Below are positions 1 to 6,336 of a stretch of DNA of 6,336 nucleotides, one piece after another. The notes beneath the pieces were generated by a model. That model ran no database searches. It was given only the letters and a program-made list of their open reading frames with translations, and had not been told where the DNA came from. Position numbers and translations under genes: made by a program. The DNA is from Magnetococcales bacterium (GTDB lineage: Bacteria; Pseudomonadota; Magnetococcia; Magnetococcales; Magnetaquicoccaceae), in contig JADGCR010000131.1 of assembly GCA_015228895.1 (NCBI GenBank), positions 1 through 6,336 on the forward strand. Reading direction: 5' to 3'. The stretch's first letter is position 1, and the number at the start of each line of letters is the position of its first letter.

Positions 1-1074
<1,074 letters not shown>

Positions 1075-1081
1075 ATTCTTG

Positions 1082-1098
1082 TGTGATCTTCAGTCACA
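1082..1098. promoter_or_regulatory. Short perfect dyad TGTGA-N7-TCACA between eno and the MerR gene
   Basis: Directly seen: TGTGATCTTCAGTCACA, with 5-base arms that are exact inverted repeats around a 7-base spacer. It begins 7 bases after the eno stop codon. It sits between a poor -35-like TTGTGT (1079-1084) and a -10-like TATGGT (1101-1106), 16 bases apart, so it could be an operator over the promoter of the downstream MerR gene. MerR proteins classically bind dyads between -35 and -10, but usually with 19-20 base spacers. It could instead be a weak hairpin at the end of eno, as a short TTT follows. The spacer is one base longer than the CRP consensus (N6). The role is inferred; only the symmetry is certain. 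Confidence 0.35.
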
Positions 1099-1185
1099 TT
1101 TATGGTAAGCAGTATCCGTTCCCTTTGGAGACTCGAACCGCAAACCCCGCACCCAAAAGCACAAGAGGCGCAGACAGCGACACCC

Positions 1186-1656
1186 ATGACTACCGAACCA
1201 TCTGCTGACAAAAACACTGCTGGCCTGGTCAAAATCGGCGTGGTCGCCAAACGTCTTGGCATCTCCATTCGGACGATTCACATGTACGAACGGGAAAAGC
1301 TGTTCATCTCCCACAAAAATCTCGCGGGCACGCGGCTCTTTTCCGAGCGGGACATCGAATGGTTGATCGAGATCCGCCGACTGATCAAATCCAGCATCAG
1401 CATTGCCGGCATTCGTTCCCTCATGGCCCTGATCCCCTGCTGGGACGTGAAAAAATGCATCCACGCCGACAAGCAGACCTGCATCTCCCTGAAGGACAAC
1501 GAAAACCCCTGTTGGAGCAACAAATCCAGCCAGTGTTATCAATCCACTGCCGTTTGCCGGGCCTGTCTGGTCTATGAAATGCGTTTCCGCATCCGGAATT
1601 TCAAGGACCATACCGATATCCGCATGAAATCCAATTCCGCCACAGTTGAAGAATAA
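1186..1656 (+). CDS. MerR-family transcriptional regulator with C-terminal seven-cysteine (two-CW-like) module
   Basis: A predicted cytoplasmic DNA-binding regulator of 156 residues. Residues 14-83 form a MerR-type winged helix-turn-helix: KIGVVAKRLGISIRTIHMYE, then the wing NLAGTRLFSERDIEWL and an alpha-helical IRRLIKSS-x-SIAGIRSLM segment. This resembles HspR and other short MerR proteins. Residues 85-130 hold seven cysteines: C85-W86, C91, C99, C109-W110, C117 and a C124-x2-C127-x2-Y130 ending. The two Cys-Trp pairs and the closing CxxCxxY resemble the small cysteine module that databases call a two-CW domain (recalled, not searched), which suggests metal or redox sensing. There are only two in-frame starts, ATG 1102 and ATG 1186. 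I chose 1186 because the extra 28 residues look like leader, not protein, and 1102 overlaps a possible -10 element. Neither start has a well-placed Shine-Dalgarno; GAGG at 1165-1168 is 17 bases upstream of 1186. The stop overlaps the next start. Family confident, ligand unknown. Confidence 0.85.
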   Translation: MTTEPSADKNTAGLVKIGVVAKRLGISIRTIHMYEREKLFISHKNLAGTRLFSERDIEWLIEIRRLIKSSISIAGIRSLMALIPCWDVKKCIHADKQTCISLKDNENPCWSNKSSQCYQSTAVCRACLVYEMRFRIRNFKDHTDIRMKSNSATVEE

Positions 1657-2675
1657 TGGAAAAAAACGAACCCCTGCTCTCCGAGGATCCCCCACCGTTC
1701 GAGGCTGGTGAAGGCGACTGGCTGGAACGCCTGGAGGCCAACCGCGCCCACGAACGCCAGGTTCTGGAACGTCTGCTCCTGAGCAATCTGGAAGAACAGA
1801 AAAAATCCCGACGGGCCAAGAACTGGTTCCGCTTTTTCATCGCCGGGTATCTGCTGTTGCTGCTCTGGGTGGGCAACCTGCAGGAAATCGATCTCAAGAA
1901 CTTCTCCACCCATCGCAAGCACACGGCGGTGGTGGATTTGCGGGGAGTCATCATGGAAGGCGCCCCCTTCAGCGCGGATCATGTCATCCAGGGATTGACC
2001 GAGGCCTTCGCCCATCCCGACACCGAGGGAGTGATCCTGCGCATCAACTCGCCGGGAGGCAGTCCGGTGCAGGCCGGTCACATCTACGACGAGGTGATGC
2101 GCCTGCAAAAGCAGTATCCCGACATGCCCTTTTACGCGGCACTGGAAGATCTGTGCGCTTCCGGAGGCTATTACGTGGCGGCCGGAATCCCCAAGATCTA
2201 CGCGGACAAGGCCACCCTGGTGGGTTCCATCGGGGTCATCATGCAGGGTTTCGGTTTTCAGCAGACCCTGGAAAAACTGGGGATGGAGAGCCGACTGGTG
2301 ACCGCGGGGAAGCACAAAGCCCTGCTCGACCCGTTCCGTCCCGTGGACCCCGGCGAGAAGGAGCATGTCCAGGGACTTCTGAACCGCATCCACGAACAGT
2401 TCATCAAGGCGGTGGAGGCCGGTCGGGGCGACCGCCTCAAGGCGGGACGCAACGAACTGTTCCAGGGTTTGATCTGGACCGGGGAAGAGGCCGTGAAACT
2501 CGGCCTGGTGGACGGTCTGGGGTCCGCCACCTGGATTGCCCGGCAGTTGATCAAGAACGAGCGCATGGTGGATTTCTCCCGCAAGGAGGATCTGCTGACC
2601 CGCATCACCAAGGGGGTCTCCGAAACCCTGCTCCAGGCCCTGCCCATCACCGCATCCGGGTGGCAGTGGCGTTAG
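1656..2675 (+). CDS. sppA: S49-family signal peptide peptidase (SppA-like) inner-membrane serine protease
   Basis: SppA-type proteases degrade cleaved signal peptides and other membrane-associated peptides from the outer face of the inner membrane, using a Ser-Lys dyad. This protein has 339 residues, the size of the short single-domain bacterial form and not the duplicated E. coli form. Residues 1-56 are charged and probably cytoplasmic; about 57-75 (WFRFFIAGYLLLLLWVGNL) are one membrane anchor. The protease domain runs from about 90 to 300, with VVDLRGVI, the INSPGGS motif (130-136), the nucleophile Ser169 in CASGGYYVAAG, GSIGVI (190-195), and Lys221 in AGKHKALLDPFRP, the position matching the general-base lysine of short SppA enzymes. 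GLVDGLG (283-289) is the usual C-terminal motif. The start ATG shares one base with the upstream TAA (TAATG), with a weak purine-rich GAAGAA just before it, so translation is probably coupled to the MerR gene. The gene converges on the nuclease gene with 17 bases between them. Its true substrate is unknown; SppA versus a paralogue such as SohB is settled only by length and the motifs. Confidence 0.92.
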   Translation: MEKNEPLLSEDPPPFEAGEGDWLERLEANRAHERQVLERLLLSNLEEQKKSRRAKNWFRFFIAGYLLLLLWVGNLQEIDLKNFSTHRKHTAVVDLRGVIMEGAPFSADHVIQGLTEAFAHPDTEGVILRINSPGGSPVQAGHIYDEVMRLQKQYPDMPFYAALEDLCASGGYYVAAGIPKIYADKATLVGSIGVIMQGFGFQQTLEKLGMESRLVTAGKHKALLDPFRPVDPGEKEHVQGLLNRIHEQFIKAVEAGRGDRLKAGRNELFQGLIWTGEEAVKLGLVDGLGSATWIARQLIKNERMVDFSRKEDLLTRITKGVSETLLQALPITASGWQWR

Positions 2676-2686
2676 AACAGGGGCGC

Positions 2687-2702
2687 GCGGGATCACTCCC
2701 GC
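2687..2702. terminator. Small GC hairpin at the convergent gene junction, possible weak bidirectional terminator
   Basis: Seen: GCGGGA and TCCCGC form a perfect 6-base stem around a TCAC loop. It lies 11 bases after the protease stop codon and overlaps the stop codon of the minus-strand nuclease gene (2693-2695). Neither side has a T-run, so intrinsic termination would be weak. Two converging genes with a 17-base gap make some termination function plausible, but this is inference. Confidence 0.25.
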
Positions 2703-3226
2703 TTCTGCCGGCGCTTCCAGACCCAGGGAGGGGTGGGGTCGGCATGGGACCACAGACCCAGACGGCGTTCCCTGGCGCTCTTTTCCAGCGCCTTCAGTCC
2801 GGCATCGTTGGAGAAATATGCGTGGCGCCATGCCAGACCCGCCCGCACCAGAGCGGCCCCCAACTCCTCCTCGCCGGGCCGGGTCACCCAGGCCACCATG
2901 CGACCATGGCGGTCCGTCTCCTTTTCCACCACCCGGACCGTCCGACCCTCCACCCGCGCTCTGGCAAACCCTCTGGCCTGTTCCGCGAAGGGCTGGCCAT
3001 GTTCCGGGGTATCGACGCCGGACAAACGGACCTTGACCCGTTCTCCGTCACGGACCACCACCAGGGAATCCCCATCCACCACCCGCTCCACCCGCCCCAT
3101 CCAGCTCTCCGCCCAGCCCGGATTGGGCAGAAACGGCCCTCCGATCACGAGCAGGTTGCCGCACAGCGCGAAAAAAAAACGGCAAACCTTTGCAAACAGA
3201 GGAGGATTGCAGATATGATGAGTCAT
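2693..3226 (-). CDS. Secreted thermonuclease (SNase)-family protein
   Basis: A 177-residue exported protein of the staphylococcal nuclease family, which cleave DNA or RNA using Ca2+. Residues 1-39 are a signal peptide: MTHHICNPPLFAKVCR, a hydrophobic core (FFFALCGNLLVIGG), and a likely cleavage site PGWA|ES after residue 39. The SNase fold covers about 44-160. Comparison with S. aureus nuclease shows all key residues: Asp53 in VVDGDS, Arg67 and the Asp72-x2-Glu75 pair in VRLSGVDTPE, and Arg109 in DRHGRMVAW. LxxAGLAW (127-133) and LGLWS (156-160) are typical closing motifs. The C-terminus is basic (KRRQKRE). The start is ATG 3226, supported by GGAG six bases upstream; a TTG in the same frame at 3241 overlaps that Shine-Dalgarno and is rejected. 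A nine-base T run in the signal peptide codons is a possible slippage site. The gene is divergent from cheV and convergent with the protease gene. It may act in periplasmic or extracellular nucleic-acid scavenging; the substrate cannot be read from sequence. Confidence 0.92.
   Translation of the reverse strand: MTHHICNPPLFAKVCRFFFALCGNLLVIGGPFLPNPGWAESWMGRVERVVDGDSLVVVRDGERVKVRLSGVDTPEHGQPFAEQARGFARARVEGRTVRVVEKETDRHGRMVAWVTRPGEEELGAALVRAGLAWRHAYFSNDAGLKALEKSARERRLGLWSHADPTPPWVWKRRQKRE
3190..3219 (+). promoter_or_regulatory. Candidate sigma70 promoter for cheV, inside the divergent nuclease gene
   Basis: A TTGCAA hexamer (3190-3195) and a TATGAT hexamer (3214-3219) are separated by 18 bases, a fair match to TTGACA and TATAAT. 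Transcription would begin near 3226 and give cheV a leader of about 60 bases. The whole element lies in the signal-peptide codons of the oppositely oriented nuclease gene, as expected when only 59 bases separate the two start codons. Many flagellar and chemotaxis genes use other sigma factors, so this is a candidate only. Confidence 0.4.
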
Positions 3227-3232
3227 GACTCT

Positions 3233-3236
3233 CTCC
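3233..3236 (-). promoter_or_regulatory. Ribosome binding site (GGAG) that fixes the nuclease start
   Basis: On the minus strand GGTGGAGAGAGTC precedes the ATG at 3226. The GGAG core ends six bases before the ATG, near-ideal spacing. It decides between ATG 3226 and the in-frame TTG at 3241, since the TTG lies upstream of and overlapping this region and has no such signal of its own. Confidence 0.7.
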
Positions 3237-3285
3237 ACCAAACAACATACGAGACAACAAAATCAGCGGCGCACAGGAGAAGACC

Positions 3286-4236
3286 ATGTCGGACAGTTCC
3301 AATTTCTTGACGGATGTCAACAAACGGGCCAATCTCGCCTTCAGCAACGAAATGGAGATGCTGACCTTTGTTCTGACCGACGGACAACTCTACGGATTGA
3401 ACGTCTTCAAGATCATCGAAATCCTGGAATGTCCCAAACACATCACCCGGATTCCCCAGTCCCATCCCGCGGTCAAAGGCACCATCGATTTCCGTGGCCA
3501 CGCCATCAACCTGCTGGACCTCTCCCAGGCGCTGGGACTGGAACCCATCGATTATCTCCACAAGATCAGCTATGTCATCGTTTGTGAATACAGCACCACC
3601 ATCCAGGGATTTCTGGTCAGCGAACCCGACCGGCTGATCCAGAAAAGCTGGGGAGACATCATTCGCCCGGACGGTGCCATTTACGATTCCAGCTATCTCA
3701 CGGCCATCACCTACGACAGCGACCGGACCGTCCAGATTCTGGACGTGGAAAAGGTGCTGGGGGACATCATCGGCATCGAGGATCTCATCGACAAGGTCTT
3801 GACCCAACGTGTCCAGCAACTGGACATGAACCACTTCCACATCCTGGCCGTGGACGACTCCCACGCCGCCCGTGTGCTGATGGCCTCCGCTTTCACGCAA
3901 ATGGGGCTGCGGCATACCATCTTCGAATCCGCGGACAAGGCGCTGGCCGAACTGGAGAGTTCCGTGGCGAATGGGGGCACCTGTCCCTACCATCTGATCT
4001 TTTCGGACATCGAAATGCCCATCATGGATGGTTTCACCTTCACGCGCCACGTCAAGCAAAACCCCAGGCTGGCCCATATCCATCTGGCCCTGCACAGCTC
4101 CTTAAGCAACAAATCCAACCAGGAAAAAGCCACGCAGATGGGGGCGAACGACTTCATTCCCAAATTCCAACCCAACAAAATCGCCGCCGCGATTCTGGAA
4201 CAGCTCGAAAAATCGCACCAGACCCCCGCCCAATAG
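3286..4236 (+). CDS. cheV: Chemotaxis coupling protein CheV (CheW domain plus response-regulator receiver)
   Basis: CheV links chemoreceptors to the kinase CheA through its CheW-like domain, and its receiver is phosphorylated by CheA, which helps adaptation. The 316 residues have the standard two-part layout. The CheW-like domain (about 20-165) carries NEMEMLTFVL, GLNVFKIIEIL and the conserved DFRGHAINLLDLS with Arg70. The receiver (about 184-310) has the acidic pair Asp190-Asp191 in ILAVDDS, phospho-acceptor Asp241 in FSDIEMPIMDG, the hydroxyl switch residue Ser271 in ALHSS, and Lys293 in FIPKF. The KF in place of the usual KP is, as I recall, common in CheV. All phosphorylation residues are therefore present and the receiver should be active. 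The ATG at 3286 has a strong AGGAG at 3275-3279, six bases upstream. No other chemotaxis gene is visible in the window, so it appears to be an orphan single-gene unit, converging on the recombinase-like gene with 21 bases between stops. Confidence 0.95.
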   Translation: MSDSSNFLTDVNKRANLAFSNEMEMLTFVLTDGQLYGLNVFKIIEILECPKHITRIPQSHPAVKGTIDFRGHAINLLDLSQALGLEPIDYLHKISYVIVCEYSTTIQGFLVSEPDRLIQKSWGDIIRPDGAIYDSSYLTAITYDSDRTVQILDVEKVLGDIIGIEDLIDKVLTQRVQQLDMNHFHILAVDDSHAARVLMASAFTQMGLRHTIFESADKALAELESSVANGGTCPYHLIFSDIEMPIMDGFTFTRHVKQNPRLAHIHLALHSSLSNKSNQEKATQMGANDFIPKFQPNKIAAAILEQLEKSHQTPAQ

Positions 4237-4257
4237 TCCGGTTGTCCCTGCCCGGGG

Positions 4258-5172
4258 TCAGACTCCGAACCCCACCGCGTCCATGCGGGCCACCAACTCC
4301 CCGACCGCAGGGCGGGGAGGGCGTTTGGCCTGCCGGGGAAAGGGGAGTCCGGCGATGGTGAGAATCTCGCTCTCGCTCAAACCCGCCGCCGCCATGCGGG
4401 TGAGGGCCTCGTTGCGCAGGTCGTTGAAACGGAATCCCTTCATGCGGGCCTGCAGCAAAACCATGCGCAGGGCCTTGTCGATGGCCAGGGGCGAGCGTAT
4501 CCCCAGTTTACCCATGGCTCCGAAGAACAACAGCTCCTCGTCCTCAGGGCGTTCCGGATAGACCAACACCTCCCGGAACACCCGCACCGCCTCTCTGGTC
4601 AAAGGAATCTGACGCCTGGGGCGGCTCAACAGCCTGGGGAGCGTGACCACCCGCTCCACCAGATCCAGATCCCCCTTGCGCAGACGCAAAATGTCATCCT
4701 TGCTCATGGCGGTCTGCATGGCGATGCGCACGATCCAGCCCAGCATGGGGGTGGGACGCCGGTCACAGGCCGCCAGCAGACGGACCAGCTCGCCACGTTC
4801 GAAGGAGCGTTCGCGACCCGGCGGCGGGCGCGGCGGCGACACGCCGTGCAGGGGATTCCCTTCCAGAACCAATCCCCATGTCCGCACCGCCACCTCGAAC
4901 AACTCCTGCAACAGCGCCAGATCCCCCTGGACAATCCCCGCGGAGGCTTCGCGCAGCCGGTGGTCCCGGTACTCCGAGACATCCAGAGGGGTCAATTCGC
5001 GCAACGGGATGCGTCCAAGACGCGCGGTGATCTGCCGCGCCTTGCGCACCTCCCGCTCGTGGGACTCCAGGGATTTGCGGGACGAGACCTGCTCCAGGTA
5101 CACCCCCAAAGCGGCCTCGACCGTCAGTCCATCGACCCCGCGGGGTGTTTCTCCCGATGAAGATGACATCAT
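4258..5172 (-). CDS. Tyrosine-recombinase/integrase-like protein lacking most catalytic residues
   Basis: Of 304 residues, about 15-110 look like the helical core-binding domain of XerC/XerD-type recombinases (LTVEAALGVYLEQVS, then RELTPLDVSEYRDHRL, LALLQELFEVAVRTWGLVLEGNPLHGV). Residues 122-290 resemble the catalytic domain: RGELVRLLAACDRRP, the AMQTAMSKDDILRLRKGDLDL segment, PRRQIPLTREAVRVFREVL, then FRFNDLRNEALTRMAAAGLSESEILTIAGL. Active enzymes use R-K-H-R-H/W-Y. Here the TGMR position reads TAMS157 (first Arg lost), HxLRH reads N250-D-L-R253-N254 (both His lost, second Arg kept), and there is no His after residue 109 and no Tyr after residue 205, so the nucleophile is absent. The protein probably cannot recombine DNA but may still bind it. 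The frame is intact, with no internal stop, which argues against a simple pseudogene. Starts at 5172 and 5169 are both ATG; AGGA at 5174-5177 is one or four bases away, slightly favouring 5169. It lies 30 bases downstream of the hemerythrin gene on the same strand, a likely operon. Fold assignment is by motif only. Confidence 0.72.
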   Translation of the reverse strand: MMSSSSGETPRGVDGLTVEAALGVYLEQVSSRKSLESHEREVRKARQITARLGRIPLRELTPLDVSEYRDHRLREASAGIVQGDLALLQELFEVAVRTWGLVLEGNPLHGVSPPRPPPGRERSFERGELVRLLAACDRRPTPMLGWIVRIAMQTAMSKDDILRLRKGDLDLVERVVTLPRLLSRPRRQIPLTREAVRVFREVLVYPERPEDEELLFFGAMGKLGIRSPLAIDKALRMVLLQARMKGFRFNDLRNEALTRMAAAGLSESEILTIAGLPFPRQAKRPPRPAVGELVARMDAVGFGV

Positions 5173-5202
5173 GTCCTAAAGATTATCAAAAGGTCTGATC
5201 CC

Positions 5203-6336
5203 TCAATACACGCCACGCTCATTCAGGAACTTTCCATACTGACGGTCATCCATCAGGATGTGCTGGACCAGCCAGTTCTCGAAGAACAGTTTGAAGCCGC
5301 TCCTTTCCTGACCGCCGCACATGCTGTTGGAAAACGCCTCCATCTCCACCAGGAGTTCCCGATGGCGTTTGCGATGTTCACGGAATCCGGAAAAGCCATG
5401 TTTGCGAATCAGGATCTCCTCTTCCTGGAAATGCTGCACAGAGTAGTTCAACAGATGCTGCAAGGCCTCCGAAAGCTCCTCCGGGGATTTGCCCTGATCC
5501 GCCGCCCGCAGGATCACCCCTCCCAACGCGAACAGCCGGATGTGTTGATTGTCCATGCGCCGCACCCCGACGGCGAACTCGTCCCGCCAGTTCCATACCG
5601 ACAACCCGTAGGGGTGGGCATGGAGAATTCTCCTGCGTTTCTTTTCAATCGCCTCGAACAGTTTCCAGCGCACGATCGGCAAGTCCCGCAACAGATGACC
5701 GGAAATCTCCACCACTTCGGTCTCCACCATGGCCCGCAAGCCGTAGATGGGGGGAATGTCGAACACCGCGTCCTCCTCGCCGAAGTAATCACGGGGCTGC
5801 AAGGTGGCGAAGAGCTCATCCCCGATGAACTCCTCCAACTGACCGGAGCGAATCAGGCCCAGACAGCGATTCTCCATCTCCACGGTCTCCCCGGCCTGGT
5901 AAACGCGCCGGTTCATGGCCTGGACCAGTTCGTTCTGCTTGGGATAGGGAATCACCTCGCCGAACAGGGCGGTCTCCTGAAGAAAGTTTCTCCCATCGTG
6001 CAGTCGTTCCAGCTGGTCGTAAAAATCGTATTTTTTCACAAACCCCAGGCAGGTCCGCTGCGGCATGCGCAACGCCTGCACAAAAGTGGTGGCGCGCAAC
6101 GTCATGGTGGCCGGAATGTTGTGCAAACCCGACCGCTCCCCCAGAATGCCGCCGGCGGTAATGACGCTGTAGATCTGCTGGTCCGTCTGAATCCCTTCCA
6201 CGCTGCCGGTCAGCACCAGCCACAACTCCGGGTGGCGTTCCTTTTCCCGCAGGATGATGGTTCCCGGATTGAAGGAGACCACTTCGTTGTTCACCAGGGC
6301 CGCCAGCTGGTGATCCGGGGCCGAGGGAAAATAGGA
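5203..6336 (-). CDS. Tandem cyclic-nucleotide-binding-like domains fused to a C-terminal bacteriohemerythrin, 5'-truncated by window edge
   Basis: Bacteriohemerythrins bind O2 at a di-iron centre and serve in oxygen sensing or delivery. The frame is open to base 6336, so the N-terminus is missing; the in-frame GTG at 6294 (residue 1 below) is internal, since the codons before it (HQLAAL) fit a CNB fold. Two CNB-like domains occupy about 1-95 (FNPGTIILRE, LWLVLTGSVEG, GGILGERSG) and 107-215 (YQAGETVEM, LGLIRSGQLEEF, DYFGEEDAV). Both keep the Gly-Glu of the phosphate-binding cassette (G52-E53, G172-E173) but by my alignment lack its arginine (Ala62 and Pro182). The hemerythrin domain covers about 232-363, with all seven iron ligands: His251 (DNQH), His288 and Glu292 (HFQEE), His307 and His311 (HRKRH), His345 and Asp350 (HILMDD). 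There is no membrane segment in the visible part, so it is probably cytoplasmic. A basic EKKRRRIL linker (217-224) joins CNB2 to hemerythrin. The recombinase-like gene follows after 30 bases. Hemerythrin assignment is secure; the CNB ligand is uncertain. Confidence 0.9.
   Translation of the reverse strand, partial: SYFPSAPDHQLAALVNNEVVSFNPGTIILREKERHPELWLVLTGSVEGIQTDQQIYSVITAGGILGERSGLHNIPATMTLRATTFVQALRMPQRTCLGFVKKYDFYDQLERLHDGRNFLQETALFGEVIPYPKQNELVQAMNRRVYQAGETVEMENRCLGLIRSGQLEEFIGDELFATLQPRDYFGEEDAVFDIPPIYGLRAMVETEVVEISGHLLRDLPIVRWKLFEAIEKKRRRILHAHPYGLSVWNWRDEFAVGVRRMDNQHIRLFALGGVILRAADQGKSPEELSEALQHLLNYSVQHFQEEEILIRKHGFSGFREHRKRHRELLVEMEAFSNSMCGGQERSGFKLFFENWLVQHILMDDRQYGKFLNERGVY

Noticed and set aside
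1082..1098. Classical CRP (cAMP receptor) site
   Set aside because: The half-sites TGTGA and TCACA match, but the spacer is 7 bases, not 6, which puts the arms out of register for CRP.
1102..1185. Upstream ATG at 1102 as the start of the MerR protein
   Set aside because: The added 28 residues do not resemble a MerR N-terminus, there is no Shine-Dalgarno, and the ATG lies in a possible -10 element. It cannot be fully excluded.
1572..2831. Long open frame of about 419 codons on the minus strand opposite the S49 protease gene
   Set aside because: It is the antisense of a protein with intact catalytic motifs, it matches no recognisable family, and GC-rich DNA often leaves such shadow frames open.
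3239..3241. TTG start for the nuclease
   Set aside because: It would be part of the Shine-Dalgarno region that serves the ATG at 3226, and has no ribosome binding signal of its own.
2153..3310. Open frame of about 385 codons on the plus strand spanning the protease end, the nuclease gene and the start of cheV
   Set aside because: It crosses three well-supported genes in a different frame. The translation is rich in Arg, Gly and Pro with no domain, typical of off-frame reading of GC-rich sequence.
3223..4095. Open frame of about 290 codons on the minus strand opposite cheV
   Set aside because: cheV on the other strand has both domains and all phosphorylation residues; this frame has no recognisable motif.
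4237..4257. Terminator between cheV and the recombinase-like gene
   Set aside because: The 21-base gap has only a CCC/GGG pairing and no T-run, too little to call.

Overview
The window reads as ordinary, densely packed chromosome from a GC-rich proteobacterium (about 60% GC by eye). The enolase has an alphaproteobacterial flavour: a SIEDG-x-AE-x-DWEGW stretch, a [13 protein letters not shown] stretch and an ARYAGK C-terminal region. CheV, a tandem cyclic-nucleotide-domain bacteriohemerythrin and a cysteine-rich MerR regulator sit beside it, a mix that would suit a motile, oxygen-sensing magnetotactic-type bacterium such as Magnetococcales. That placement is an inference from gene style, not a demonstrated identity. 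I see no tRNA, rRNA, CRISPR array or insertion sequence, and no gene-free stretch longer than about 110 bases.

Layout. Left block, plus strand: the 3' part of eno (1-1074), a 111-base gap holding a short perfect dyad, a MerR-type regulator with seven cysteines (1186-1656), and an S49 signal-peptide-peptidase-like membrane protease (1656-2675). The last two overlap in a TAATG junction. Middle: a secreted thermonuclease-family protein on the minus strand (2693-3226) converges on the protease gene. It is divergent from cheV (3286-4236, plus strand), with only 59 bases between the two starts. Right block, minus strand: a large protein with two cyclic-nucleotide-binding-like domains and a C-terminal hemerythrin domain (5203 to the window end, 5' part missing), followed after 30 bases by a gene for a tyrosine-recombinase-like protein (4258-5172) that has lost most of its catalytic residues.

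How the genes may work together. The MerR regulator and the S49 protease look translationally coupled and may form one response unit, perhaps redox- or metal-gated through the cysteine cluster. The hemerythrin protein and the recombinase-like protein look like one operon. CheV (chemotaxis coupling) and the hemerythrin protein (oxygen or iron-oxo sensing) are both signalling proteins, but no direct link between them is visible. The points most worth following are the catalytically degenerate recombinase, the MerR fused to a two-CW-type cysteine module, and the two CNB domains that both lack the usual phosphate-binding arginine.
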